From: Eublepharis macularius
Taxonomy: Eukaryota > Chordata > Lepidosauria > Squamata > Eublepharidae
DNA: 64,000 bases
Direction: 5' to 3'
NCBI RefSeq assembly: GCF_028583425.1
Contig: NC_072801.1
Location: 23,890,001-23,954,000 of the forward strand
In this document: piece after piece, positions 32,620-43,450 of the stretch
Position numbering within the stretch: the stretch's first letter is position 1
Layout of the letters: the number at the start of each line of letters is the position of its first letter
Notes under the pieces: model-generated
Databases searched by the model: none
What the model saw: the letters and a program-made list of their open reading frames with translations, nothing else
Told to the model about the DNA's origin: nothing
Position numbers and translations under genes: made by a program

Positions 32620-34562
32620 TCTGTATTATTATTATTATCATCATCATCATTATTATTTGAATTATCCAAAACACAATCAACAATAAGCAGAGGTCACATG
32701 TTATTATTGATTGGCCTTACTAAGCTGATACACGTTTCCACCAGAGACCTAAGTTTCAACCAGATATCGGCGTAATATGTACGCTGTTCCAAGTAGCACC
32801 ATCTTTTGCAGTTCTGTAGGAGTTATGTCAGAAAGCTGCAGTTTTTCCATATGAATTGCAAAGCTTTTCGAGATGGTTCCAAGGGGCCCGATGACAATGG
32901 GGCCTATTGTTGCATTCTTCTTCCGTAGTCGGGTGGTTTCTATTGCCAGATCTCTATATTTAATCATTTTTTCTTGTTGTTTTTCTTCGACTCTGGCATC
33001 CCCAGGAATTGCAATGCTGATTATCCAGACTTTTTGATTTTCCACGACTGTTATGTCTGGTGTATTATGTTCAAGGTGCCGATCAGTTTGAATTCTGAAA
33101 TCCCACAAGATCTTGACTTGTTCATTTTCTAGGACCTTTTCCACCTGATGTTCCCATGAATTCTTTGATACTGGCAAGTTATACTTTTTACACAATGACC
33201 AATGAATCAGCTTTGTGACCCTGTCATGTCTAGCTTTGTAGTCCGTCTGTGTAATTTTGCTGCATCCAGAGATAAGGAGGGACAAAGTTTCATCTTTTTC
33301 CTGGCAAAGTCGACATTTTGGATTTTCACTGATTTTCTGAATTTTGGCTTTCATAACATTTGTTTGCAATGCTTATTCTTGTGCTCTGAAGATCAGTTTC
33401 TTTCTTGATTGTACCCATCTTCAACCATGCCCAAGTTAGGCTGTTGTCACTTTTTCCTTCAATATTTTTTAGATGTTGCCCATGTAAGGGTTTGTTCTTC
33501 CAGCCATTTAATCTATTCTCAAACTGTTTCTTCTTGTTTTCAGCCTTTGTTTCGGTTATTTTTAATACGTTCTCTGTTTTCACAGCCTGAAGTAATTTTT
33601 CTGTACTTATACTGATGTAATCATTAAGGCTTCTCTTTTCTTCTTCCACTACCTGATGTACTTGTAACAGTCCTCTTCCACCAATTTTTCGTGTTAAATA
33701 TAGCCTGTTAACATCATTTTTTGGGTCTAAAGAGTGATGTATGTTAATTAGTTTTCGCGTCTTTTGATCTAATTTTTTTTAATTGCTTTGTGTCCATCTA
33801 TTATTCCAGCTGGATATCTAATCACCATGTATTTATGGCCTTGATTGTATTTCCACCATTTAATTCTGACTTCAGAATTTTTCATACTCTCTTGATATAT
33901 TCTTTCTGAGTCAGTTCTTTTACTTTCACATGCAGGATGTTATCTAATTCTAATATTCCAAGATATTTATATTTTTCATTGTTTGATAATGATTTCATAA
34001 TGTTGCCATTTTCAAGTTCTATTCCGTCAATACTTTTTACTTTTCCCTGCTGCATGGAGAGTACTGCACATTTGTCTAAGCCAAATTTCATTCGAATATC
34101 ATCACTGTACATTTTCACTGTATTAAGCAATGATTCAAGTTCAGTCAGACTCTTTGCATACAATTTCAAATCATCCATGTACAGGAGATGGTTTATTTTC
34201 CCAGCCTGATCAGAAATATAATTACCGATTTTTGTTTTCTCTAGGACCATTGTCAAGGGGATTAATGAGATGTTGAATAATAAAGGCGACAAGGAGTCCC
34301 CTTGAAATATGCCTCTTTTGATACAAACTTCCTCAGTTTCTTCGCCATAGGCCATTAACATGGTTTTCCATTTTTGCATATTTTCCTTAAGAAACAGCTT
34401 GATGTTTTCACTAATTCCAAAAATTTCCAGGCAGGTAATAATCCAACTGTGTGGCTGTGAATCAAATGCATTTTTGTAGTCAATCCATGCCATATTCAAA
34501 TTCGTCTTTCTTCTTCTTGAATTTTTCAGTACCATTTTGTCTATTAGCAGTTGATCTTTAGT

Positions 34563-34840
34563 GCTATGGTTGTTGTGGGTTTTCCGGGCTGTATTGCCGT
34601 GGTCTTGGCATTGTAGTTCCTGATGTTTCGCCAGCAGCTGTGGCTGGCATCTTCAGAGGTGTAGCACCAAAAGACAGAGATCTCTCAGTGTCACAGTCTT
34701 TTGGTGCTACACCTCTGAAGATGCCAGCCACAGCTGCTGGCGAAACGTCAGGCACTACAATGCCAAGACCACGGCAATACAGCCCGGAAAACCCACAACA
34801 ACCATCGTTCTCCAGCCGTGAAAGCCTTCGACAATACATC
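34563..34840. mobile_element. Palindromic hammerhead-bearing retroelement, copy 2 (inside the R4/Dong LINE)
   Basis: It is flanked by a perfect 10-bp duplication GATCTTTAGT (34553-34562 and 34841-34850). The two inverted arms meet at an ACAGAGATCTCTCAGTGTC centre. Hammerhead-like cores lie at 34619-34659 (minus) and 34712-34752 (plus). It splits the conserved TKDQ/LLIDK stretch of the LINE reverse transcriptase. Confidence 0.85.
34712..34752 (+). ncRNA. Hammerhead ribozyme-like motif
   Basis: CCT, CTGAAGA (34715-34721), stem II GCCAGC/GCTGGC, GAAAC (34742-34746), GTC (34747-34749), AGG. All core residues of a minimal hammerhead are present, apart from one extra T before stem II. The mirror copy at 34619-34659 has ATC in place of GTC. 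Confidence 0.62.
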
Positions 34841-34895
34841 GATCTTTAGTCCCTCTTGACTTTTTAAAATTTCCTTTCTGTTCAATAGGGTGTTG

Positions 34896-35508
34896 TTGTT
34901 GTTGTTGTTATTCTGCCTTTCTCACTGAGATCTAAGGTAGATTACCATTCATGCATTGTGAAAGAAAAAGAGAAGTTCTGCATAAAAGTATATATATATG
35001 TGTATGTCCACATACCTTCTCTGTGATTGTTATGTCAAAATTTTAAGAGTCCACTGTTCAGCACATTCATCTGTATAAGAATGAGTCTTTTGCAGTATGT
35101 TCATTTGGTCACAAATACTGACTCTGTTGCTGAATGGAACACTGATCAAGGACATGCCTCGGCCTGAGATGCAGGCTTCACCAGCTGCTAGCAATAAGTT
35201 TGGGGGCAAATCACACCAACTCCATTGGTGCAGATGTACTCTGGTTGGAGAAGTTTCTATGCATCACGCTGGCAGGTTGGAAGTGTATAGCATTACTAAG
35301 CTGGGCAATAGAAAATTTAACCATTTTGCTTGGGAAGTCCACTGTAGCTTGATCAAGCTAATTAGACTTGTCACACTTTACTTGGAAGAGGGGGAGAAAT
35401 ACGGAACAATTTACTCACCAAACTAATTTGGGTTTTGTCTTTCCACCATGTGCCATCTATGAGTTTGGCCCAACCAGCCAGCATGCAATCTTCAATGTGA
35501 CTACCAGG
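34896..35508. other. (GTT)n tract and unassigned DNA
   Basis: A GTT microsatellite (34892-34909) and a short piece resembling an L2 3' UTR (CCTTTCTCACTGAGATCTAA, 34917-34945) are followed by unassigned sequence. The frame at 35097-35426 shows no family resemblance. Confidence 0.4.
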
Positions 35509-35738
35509 TAGGGTTGCCAGCCTCCAGGTAGTGGCTGGAGATCTCCTGGAATTACAACTGGTCTCCAGGCCACAGAGATCAGTTCACCTGGAGAAAATGG
35601 CTACTTTTGGGGGTGAACTCTAAGGAATTATGCCATGCCAAGGTCCTTTCCCTCCCCAAACTCCACTTTCTCCAGGTTTCTCCAGACTTAACCCCCCCAG
35701 ATCTCCAGGAATTTCCCAACTTGGAGCTGGCAACCCTA
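35509..35738 (+). mobile_element. hAT-like MITE, family A
   Basis: TAGGGTTGCCAGCCTCCAGG to GAGCTGGCAACCCTA, with an 8-bp duplication CTACCAGG (35501-35508) and CTACCAGA (35739-35746). This is a good reference copy for the family: the ends match over 20 bp and there is no coding capacity. Confidence 0.92.
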
Positions 35739-36045
35739 CTACCAGACTGTTGCCAGGCCTGGCATCTGCTACAGAAATTAACTCTATTGATCACTTTAGC
35801 TGCAAGGTACAACACACTCTGATTATCAAGACCAGATGAACATATTCAGCACCGAGGTTTCAAGGTGCATGCTACAAATCTAGCTATCTGCTGGTCCTAT
35901 GATTGTCACAGAATTTTCCATTTCCCTTCACTTCCAGCCCAACATGCACAGATCTCACAAATGCTTCCCCCCTCCAGTCGTCGTTCCCTGATGCTTGGTT
36001 GTGTTCTAAATTACCTGTATGGCAAAATAACAGTATACTGGGGCT

Positions 36046-36459
36046 CTCCAAGCTTGTTGGAATTTTGGAAACTGGTAGTGGCTGCCACTGCAAAATGTTT
36101 AGGTAAAGGTAAAGATAGTCCCCTGTGCAAGCACCAAGTCATTACTGACCCATAGGGGGACGTCGCATCATGATGTTTTCTTGGCAGACTTTTGTTACGG
36201 GGTGGTTTGCCATTGCCTTCCCCAGTCATCTACATTTTCCCCGCAGGAAACTGGGTATTCATTTTACCGACCTCAGAAGGATGGAAGGCTGAGTCAACCC
36301 TGAGCCGACTACCTGAACCCAGCTTCCGCTGGGATTGAACTCAGGTCGTGTGAGCAGAGCTTGGGGTGCAGCACTGCAGCTTACCACTGTGCACCACGAG
36401 GCTCGCCAAGCTTGTTGGAATTTGGGAAACTGGTAGTGGCTGCCACTGCAAAATGTTTA
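36046..36459. repeat. 56-bp direct repeat flanking a SINE
   Basis: 36046-36101 and 36404-36459 agree at 54 of 56 positions (CCAAGCTTGTTGGAATTT ... GCAAAATGTTTA). They directly abut the two ends of the Sauria-type SINE between them. Confidence 0.93.
36102..36403 (-). mobile_element. Sauria-type SINE (tRNA-derived)
   Basis: The minus strand begins GAGCCTCGTGGTGCACAG, has a B-box-like GAGTTCAATCC, CTCAGCCTTCCATCCTTC, GAGGTCGGTAAAATGAATAC and GGCAAACCACCCCGTAAC, and ends ACCTTTACC. tRNA-derived heads with an ACCTTT-repeat tail are the hallmark of Sauria SINEs, which depend on BovB LINEs. Confidence 0.85.
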
Positions 36460-36707
36460 CCGTGGAACCAATCAGAAAATGGCTGCCATGGGGCTGGGGC
36501 AAGCAACAAAAAATGGGTCTTTCCAAGCCAAGTATTTGCCTGTGATGGTGACAGTAGTTTCTAAATGGATATTCACCAGTGCCCCCCCCCCATATCTGCA
36601 TGTTCAGTAAAGCATCTGCAGAGTCCTGTGTATATCTGTAGGTTCTTCCATGTGGTTCTGGCCCTGATTACATGGAAGAACTGATGAGGCTGCATTTGTA
36701 TGCATAC

Positions 36708-37883
<1,176 letters not shown>

Positions 37884-38022
37884 ATCTAGACTGCTCTCTA
37901 TCCAAATATACAGTGCACGGTTTTGAACATCTGCAAAGCTGTTTATAGAAATTATACATATTTCTGCATTTGCTATGTTTTCTGCTTTAGAGAGAACCAA
38001 CGTGTCTTTGTTTTCTAATTGC

Positions 38023-38024
38023 AG
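38023..38024 (+). promoter_or_regulatory. KCNJ12: Splice acceptor of the KCNJ12 coding exon
   Basis: A pyrimidine-rich run (TGTCTTTGTTTTCTAATTGC) ends in AG, a strong acceptor. The exon would begin at 38025, giving 149 nt of 5' UTR before the start codon with no upstream ATG. Kir2 genes normally have non-coding 5' exons spliced to a single coding exon, which fits. Confidence 0.7.
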
Positions 38025-38173
38025 ATCCTCCACTTGGATCTCCTTGGCTGATCCGGCTCTCCAGAGTCTGAACCCTCTCTCTTTTCCGTACAGCCAGTAT
38101 TTGGAGGAGGGGAAGGGATCAGACCCTGAAGAAGTCACGAGAGCCTTCAGCTTCATCACTGCCAGACAGAGGG

Positions 38174-39466
38174 ATGAGTACGGGCAGAATCAACTCTTAC
38201 AGCATTGTATCTTCAGAGGAAGACGGGTTGACCTTAACCACCATGCCTGGAGTGAATGGTTTTGGCAATGGTAAGATCCACACAAGGAGAAAATGCCGGA
38301 ACCGGTTTGTAAAGAAGAACGGCCAATGCAACGTTGAGTTTACTAACATGGATGATAAGCCTCAAAGGTATATTGCGGACATGTTTACAACGTGTGTGGA
38401 CATCCGTTGGAGGTATATGCTGTTACTCTTCTCCCTTGCCTTTCTGGTATCCTGGTTGTTATTTGGTCTTGTTTTTTGGCTAATAGCGCTTGTGCATGGA
38501 GATTTAGAGAAGCCAACGGCAGACGAAACGTTCACACCTTGTCTCCTGCAGGTGAACGGCTTTGTTGCCGCTTTCCTGTTCTCCATTGAGACTCAAACAA
38601 CTATTGGCTATGGATTCCGTTGCGTGACAGAGGAGTGCCCTCTAGCTGTCTTCATGGTGGTCCTCCAGTCCATTGTAGGGTGTATAATAGATTCTTTCAT
38701 GATTGGTGCAATCATGGCAAAAATGGCTAGGCCCAAGAAAAGGGCGGAAACCTTACTCTTCAGCCATCACGCTGTTGTGGCCATGAGAGATGGCAAGCTT
38801 TGTCTGATGTGGAGAGTGGGTAATCTTCGAAAGAGCCATATTGTTGAAGCTCACGTCCGAGCTCAACTAATTAAGCCCCGTATCACCGAAGAAGGGGAAT
38901 ACATCCCACTTGACCAAATAGATATTGATGTTGGGTTTGACAAAGGCTTGGACCGTATATTCTTGGTGTCTCCTCTCACCATCCTTCATGAAATCAATGA
39001 AGAAAGCCCACTGTTTGGGATCAGCCGGCAGGATCTGGAGACTGACGATTTTGAAATTGTGGTGATCCTAGAAGGTATGGTGGAAGCCACCGCCATGACG
39101 ACACAAGCCCGGAGCTCATACTTGTCTAGTGAGATCCTCTGGGGCCACCGCTTTGAGCCTGTCTTATTTGAGGAGAAAAACCAGTACAAAGTGGACTACT
39201 CACACTTCCATAAGACCTACGAGGTCCCATCGACTCCCTGCTGCAGTGCCAAGGACTTGATGGAAAATAAATTCCTCCTCCCGAGCACCAACTCCTTCTG
39301 CTATGAGAACGAACTAGCCTTCATGAGCCGCGATGAAGAGGAGGAGGAAGATGATGACAGTAGGGGTTTGGACGATCCAAATTCAGACAACCAACCTGAA
39401 TTTGACAGGCTTCAGGCTACAGTTGCCCTGGATCAAAGGCCATACAGAAGGGAATCGGAAATATGA
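38174..39466 (+). CDS. KCNJ12: Inward-rectifier potassium channel Kir2.2
   Basis: This intact 430-residue frame is a Kir2 channel subunit; four subunits form a plasma-membrane K+ pore that conducts inward better than outward and stabilises resting potential in heart, muscle and neurons. Visible parts: cytoplasmic N-terminus with RYSIV-like [11 protein letters not shown] (8-18) and basic [12 protein letters not shown]1 about 81-105; pore loop with filter TIGYG (143-147) between Cys123 and Cys155, the conserved extracellular disulphide pair; TM2 about 158-183 with Asp173, the pore residue for Mg2+/polyamine block; PIP2-binding PKKR (187-190); cytoplasmic rectification acids Glu225, Asp256, Asp260 and Glu300; ER-export FCYENE (375-380); C-terminal PDZ ligand [21 protein letters not shown] and [14 protein letters not shown] fit KCNJ12 rather than KCNJ2 or KCNJ4. 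An acidic run (387-395) is typical of the variable tail. The start has G at -3. No defect is seen. Confidence 0.97.
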   Translation: MSTGRINSYSIVSSEEDGLTLTTMPGVNGFGNGKIHTRRKCRNRFVKKNGQCNVEFTNMDDKPQRYIADMFTTCVDIRWRYMLLLFSLAFLVSWLLFGLVFWLIALVHGDLEKPTADETFTPCLLQVNGFVAAFLFSIETQTTIGYGFRCVTEECPLAVFMVVLQSIVGCIIDSFMIGAIMAKMARPKKRAETLLFSHHAVVAMRDGKLCLMWRVGNLRKSHIVEAHVRAQLIKPRITEEGEYIPLDQIDIDVGFDKGLDRIFLVSPLTILHEINEESPLFGISRQDLETDDFEIVVILEGMVEATAMTTQARSSYLSSEILWGHRFEPVLFEEKNQYKVDYSHFHKTYEVPSTPCCSAKDLMENKFLLPSTNSFCYENELAFMSRDEEEEEDDDSRGLDDPNSDNQPEFDRLQATVALDQRPYRRESEI

Positions 39467-39712
39467 TCTGGGGCCCTGAGGGGTTTCCTGAGGGCATCTT
39501 TCCCCTCTGTTCTCTTCCCCTACTAAAAAACAAAATTCAAATTATGCAGAACAATGCAAGTGCCATAGGAATGCCTGAGAATTAGTATGGTTTGTAGTTC
39601 TGGGTTGCTTGTGTTTGTTTGTTTGTTTAGTTTAGTTTCATTGCAATAACCACTGAATGGCCAAGGCTGGGGAACTTCAACAGGCCTCAAAGTGTTGTAA
39701 ACATCCAGTATT

Positions 39713-39718
39713 AATAAA
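39713..39718 (+). promoter_or_regulatory. Candidate polyadenylation signal
   Basis: AATAAA lies 247 nt after the KCNJ12 stop, followed by the T/G-rich stretch GTTGTTTAG. It would give a short 3' UTR form. Confidence 0.5.
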
Positions 39719-40740
39719 GTTGTTTAGACAATGTATTGGAGGGCGGAGTCAGTATGGCACCACTGGAAGCCTGATGTTTGTATACTCTGCATAAAGTTAA
39801 GAATGAGGGTTTTAGTCCCCCTTCAATGAAAATAAGGGTAAAAGGAGAAAATATCAGCAAAGAAAACCCTATGTGTTTTTTTTAAAAAAATATTTAACAA
39901 AATATGTTATATAACTATATATAATTATAGACATAACTGCCAGAAGATGTGGCTGTGTTGCACTAGATCAACACTTGAAGTTACGTACCCTACATTACTC
40001 CTTTTCACTTTAATGAAAAGAAAAGGGGTGTTTTTTTCCCCGACTTCCCTTGGGAAACTGTTTACTATTTTTTTTTTAATTTTCCACAAAAATGTGATTA
40101 TTTTTTTAAAAAGGGAGACTGGGAATGCAGCAAGCATCGTACAAAGTCGCCATGGGTCAAGGACGTTTATTTTTTAAGATGAATATTTTCTTCTAGGAAA
40201 ATATGTCAGGTATTTTTGTCATTCAGTGGCCTAAAAAAAAAATCAAGAGAAACTTTCCCACAAGCCATATGGAGGAACTATAAACAATATTCCCAACCTT
40301 TTAATTTTCTCTGTAAGCTAAAGCAGGGACTAGACAAACATTTGTAGAAAAAAATTACTTTGGAAGAAGGGATATGTTGACCACTTACATGTTCTGCACA
40401 CTGTTTCTGTTCCCACCCACTCCCCTCATTTTAAGTCCCCCAAACAAAAATGGACTGGGTCTTCAACCAATATGAAGATCTCTCATGTCGTTCCCTCAGT
40501 GTCTCTGGGAAACTCACTCACTGGTGGGGAGGGCTGTTAGGCTGGTATCTCTTCCTGTCAAAATAGATGAAACAGAATGGGCTGACAGGAAAAATATTTT
40601 CCTGACACAGAAGCTTCTCACAAATAAAAAAATCCCAAAGCGTCTGGGTTTCTCTGAGGTAGTTAGAGGAGCTGCCAGTTTTTCAACCGACTCCTTTCGA
40701 TAGTGCCTAAAAGCAGGTTTGCACGCAGAAATTAGCAGGC

Positions 40741-40750
40741 AATAAATAAA
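40741..40750 (+). promoter_or_regulatory. Candidate overlapping polyadenylation signals
   Basis: AATAAATAAA contains two overlapping AATAAA hexamers, about 1.28 kb after the KCNJ12 stop. Transcript data are needed to tell whether it is used. Confidence 0.35.
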
Positions 40751-41524
40751 GTTTAAGTCACTAGCTGATTTCTATACATCAAACCACTGTAAAAAGGCAC
40801 AAGTGCCGTTTTGTCCTGGTCAGTTGGCAACACTGATGGTCAGTGGATCACATATATGTGCACCCCAAAGATGGTTTGGTAGCAGAGGCCCAACTTCTGT
40901 TACCTATCAGAAACCCCTTACAAGCCAAGCCCTGCAGTCCAGAACTGGCTTAAAACAGGGGGAAGGAGGAATCCAGCCCTTACCACCAGCCCGTTAGTAT
41001 CCACCACCTCTCCTCGGGCAAAATCTGGAGTCACTTTGGAGCCAGACTTTAAAAAAAAAATCTGTAGAGAAGTCTGACTCCTGTTTTTATTTTTTGTTTT
41101 TTTGCAATAATACACATTTGAGAGATTTTTAAAAATCATTTTAACTTCTTTCCTTGTAGGCCACTTGGAGGTGACCTTAATTGAAAATCAGGGTAGAAAT
41201 TCTTAAAATATGACTCGACTGCATTCTTAACACAATAATTAATTAAATCAGCACTGGTGGCTGGCATGCCAAGGTGCCTATCTGCTCAGGAGGGTCACAA
41301 AAGCTGGCAAGCCCTCCAAGTTATAGAACAGTTTCAGGAATATTTAGGAATAATATCTCCTAGAGGGCCATGTGTATATTTCCAAAGATTTAAATCCATT
41401 CTTTGAAGCTCTTAAAAATTACTTTCCCCCACTCCATACTTATGGAAATGAAGCATGGGGGGAATATTTCATCTGTAAATCTCTGCCTGCCATAAAGCAG
41501 TTAAAAGCACAGGAGCATGATAAG

Positions 41525-41745
41525 TAAGGTTGCCAATCTCCAGGTGGTGGCTGGAGATCTCTTGGAATCACAGCTGATCTCTAGGCAACAGAGAGGTCAG
41601 TTCCACTGGAGAAAATAGCTGCTTTGGAGGGTAGCCTCTATGGCATTATATCATGCTGAGGTCCCTCTCCTACCCAAACCCTGCCTTCCCTAGGCTCCAC
41701 TCCCAAAATATCCAGGAATTTCCCAACCTGGAGTTGGCAACCCTC
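41525..41745 (+). mobile_element. hAT-like MITE, family A
   Basis: TAAGGTTGCCAATCTCCAGG to GGAGTTGGCAACCCTC. The interior is in family order (GAGAAAATAGCTGC, ATGCTGAGGTCCCTC). No clear duplication. Confidence 0.85.
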
Positions 41746-41822
41746 CTTGACAGGAAGGAAAAATTATGGCAACCACATTCTCTGGAGAATTATCTCTGAC
41801 CACAGATATAGCTCAAAACCAG

Positions 41823-42013
41823 GGCCTTTTTCACACTACTTACCTGCTCCCGGAACGTTGCGAAATATCACACAAAAATGTGGAAGATAGCGTCTTCTTG
41901 CAAGAGTTTTGTGTGATGTCACGCAAAACTCTCGCAAGAAGACGCTATCTTCTGCGTTTTTTGCACGATATTTCGCAATGTTCCGGGAGCAGGTAAGCAG
42001 TGTGAAAAGGGCC
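41823..42013. mobile_element. Palindromic TIR element (GGCCTTTTTCACAC type)
   Basis: The entire 191 bp is nearly one palindrome: GGCCTTTTTCACACTACTTA at the left, the complement at the right, with TCTTGCGAGAG/TTGCAAGAG arms about the centre. Flanking triplets are CAG and CAA. The inner ACTACTTACxTG.. block is shared with the element at 61495. Confidence 0.82.
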
Positions 42014-43419
42014 CAAGTCTTTTTTAACCAAGTCTCTTTCTTGATCATGCTATATGAAATACATTTTTAAAAAGTTAAACCAGTGTTTCACGTTGCTGCA
42101 AATTAAAAGAAAACAAACTCCAAGCATTTAAATTTTAGGTCTGTCACCTATTAAAAACTAGGTTGAGCAACCAGTTTTCCTGGTAGTGCTGCTAACACAA
42201 CCCTAATATTAGTCAGGGAATAAGAGGCCTGACCAAGACAGCGGACTCCGGAGGCTTTTAAAAGAGCAGAAAATGGAGAATTATTCTCATCACAATAGGT
42301 GGCGAATGGCAGAGAGATGCCACTTAGAATTGTTGGCCTCAAAGTGACAGTTTATGGGAGGGAGAACATGCAGTCGGGAGGGGATTGTAGGCATCGGGCT
42401 CTCACCGGGCGCCCCCCTTTCCCTCCGCAGGGTGTGTGTGTGTGGGTTTCTATAAACTTCAATTAAATGGAGAGCCAAGCTGTAAGACCAGGATGCCTAC
42501 ATTTCCCATCAAAACTTGAGGGAAGCTGACAAGTGTCCAACCTGTGTCAGGCGTCACTTGTAGCTTGGCTCTCAGACATCCAAATGTCTTGAGCTGACTC
42601 TGGAATATCCACCTCCTTCCCCATCAGAGCGTCCTCTACAGCAGATGATGTTCTAAATTGAAAATAGCAGATGCTGATGAAACCAAACCGCATGATTAGC
42701 CTAACCCCGAAGGCTCCTTTGGACTGTGCCTTAAGAGATGTGGAAATCGTTCAGCTCCCCAAAGCATTTTTGGGTCCTGATGCCCGAAGCCATCCAGCGC
42801 CTCTTTCTTGTGTTCTCCCCACTCCTCTTTCTTCTTGTTTGTTCTGAGTAACACTTTGTTCTCCATAGTCTTACGGGATGTCACATGTCAATCCATCTGG
42901 ATGAAGGCATGCAGCCGAACCACAGAGCAGATCGCAAGCAGTACATGTGGTTCGCACAGCACACGTTACCAGCATCTATCGATTCCTTCCTTCCCCTCCC
43001 TGATCAGTTATTTTCAAAAGATTTTGCGCACTGGCTGGATTTGCCCGGGAGCAAAGTCTGCCAGAAGGTGAAGGACATCATATGTCCTGTGACAGTTTGC
43101 AAAAGGGGGTGGAGAGGGAAAGAAGCCTCTCTAAAATTAGAATTGAGTCACCAATGGGGCCTGCGTGAGTCAGGGTGGCCAACTGATTAAGAGACAGCCT
43201 GGCTTGCTCTGGTGCATCTAACAGCAGGTGCAAGAATCAGCAGATGGGAAGCTTCTACAGAATGAGCTGCTATTGAAGGCACAGGAGCATGGGTGGGTAA
43301 AAACAACTGGCAACTGAGCGTAAACCCTCCCACCAAATGTCATGGTAGTTGAGGAGCTGGGAATTATAGTTTGATTAGAGTGTTCTGTTGACAGTTCCTA
43401 ATACTCCGCTCCCCCCCTT

Positions 43420-43450
<31 letters not shown>

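Larger units (their letters stand above)
32620..34895 (-). mobile_element. R4/Dong-clade LINE (restriction-like endonuclease type), 5'-truncated
   Basis: Reading the minus strand from the right: KSRGTKDQ, then (after an insertion) LLIDKMVLKN and WIDYKNAFDSQPHSW, RGIFQGDSLSPLLFN, and the catalytic HLLYMDDLKLYAKS (33882-34535). A linker region (33326-33649) has HGQHLKNIEG and WLKMGTIKKETD. The C-terminus (32749-33369) holds a CRLC..C knuckle in which the usual His reads Leu, then the endonuclease signature NTPDITVV with IAIPGDARV and KYRDL. At least three frames are used, so it is dead. The 3' end lies in an ATT/ATC tract (32625-32657), as expected for a clade favouring TAA repeats. Confidence 0.9.
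39467..41524 (+). other. Probable KCNJ12 3' UTR, proximal part
   Basis: AT-rich, mostly repeat-free sequence follows the stop codon, with several candidate polyadenylation signals. Kir2 transcripts usually have long 3' UTRs, so at least this stretch is likely transcribed. No other gene is seen. The first family A MITE (41525) marks the first recognisable repeat downstream. Confidence 0.55.

Noticed and set aside
34640-34849. Recurrent small frame reading MPATAAGETSGTTMPRPRQYS
   Set aside because: It recurs only because the hammerhead-bearing arm recurs; both strands of the arm are open by chance and no start or domain is conserved.
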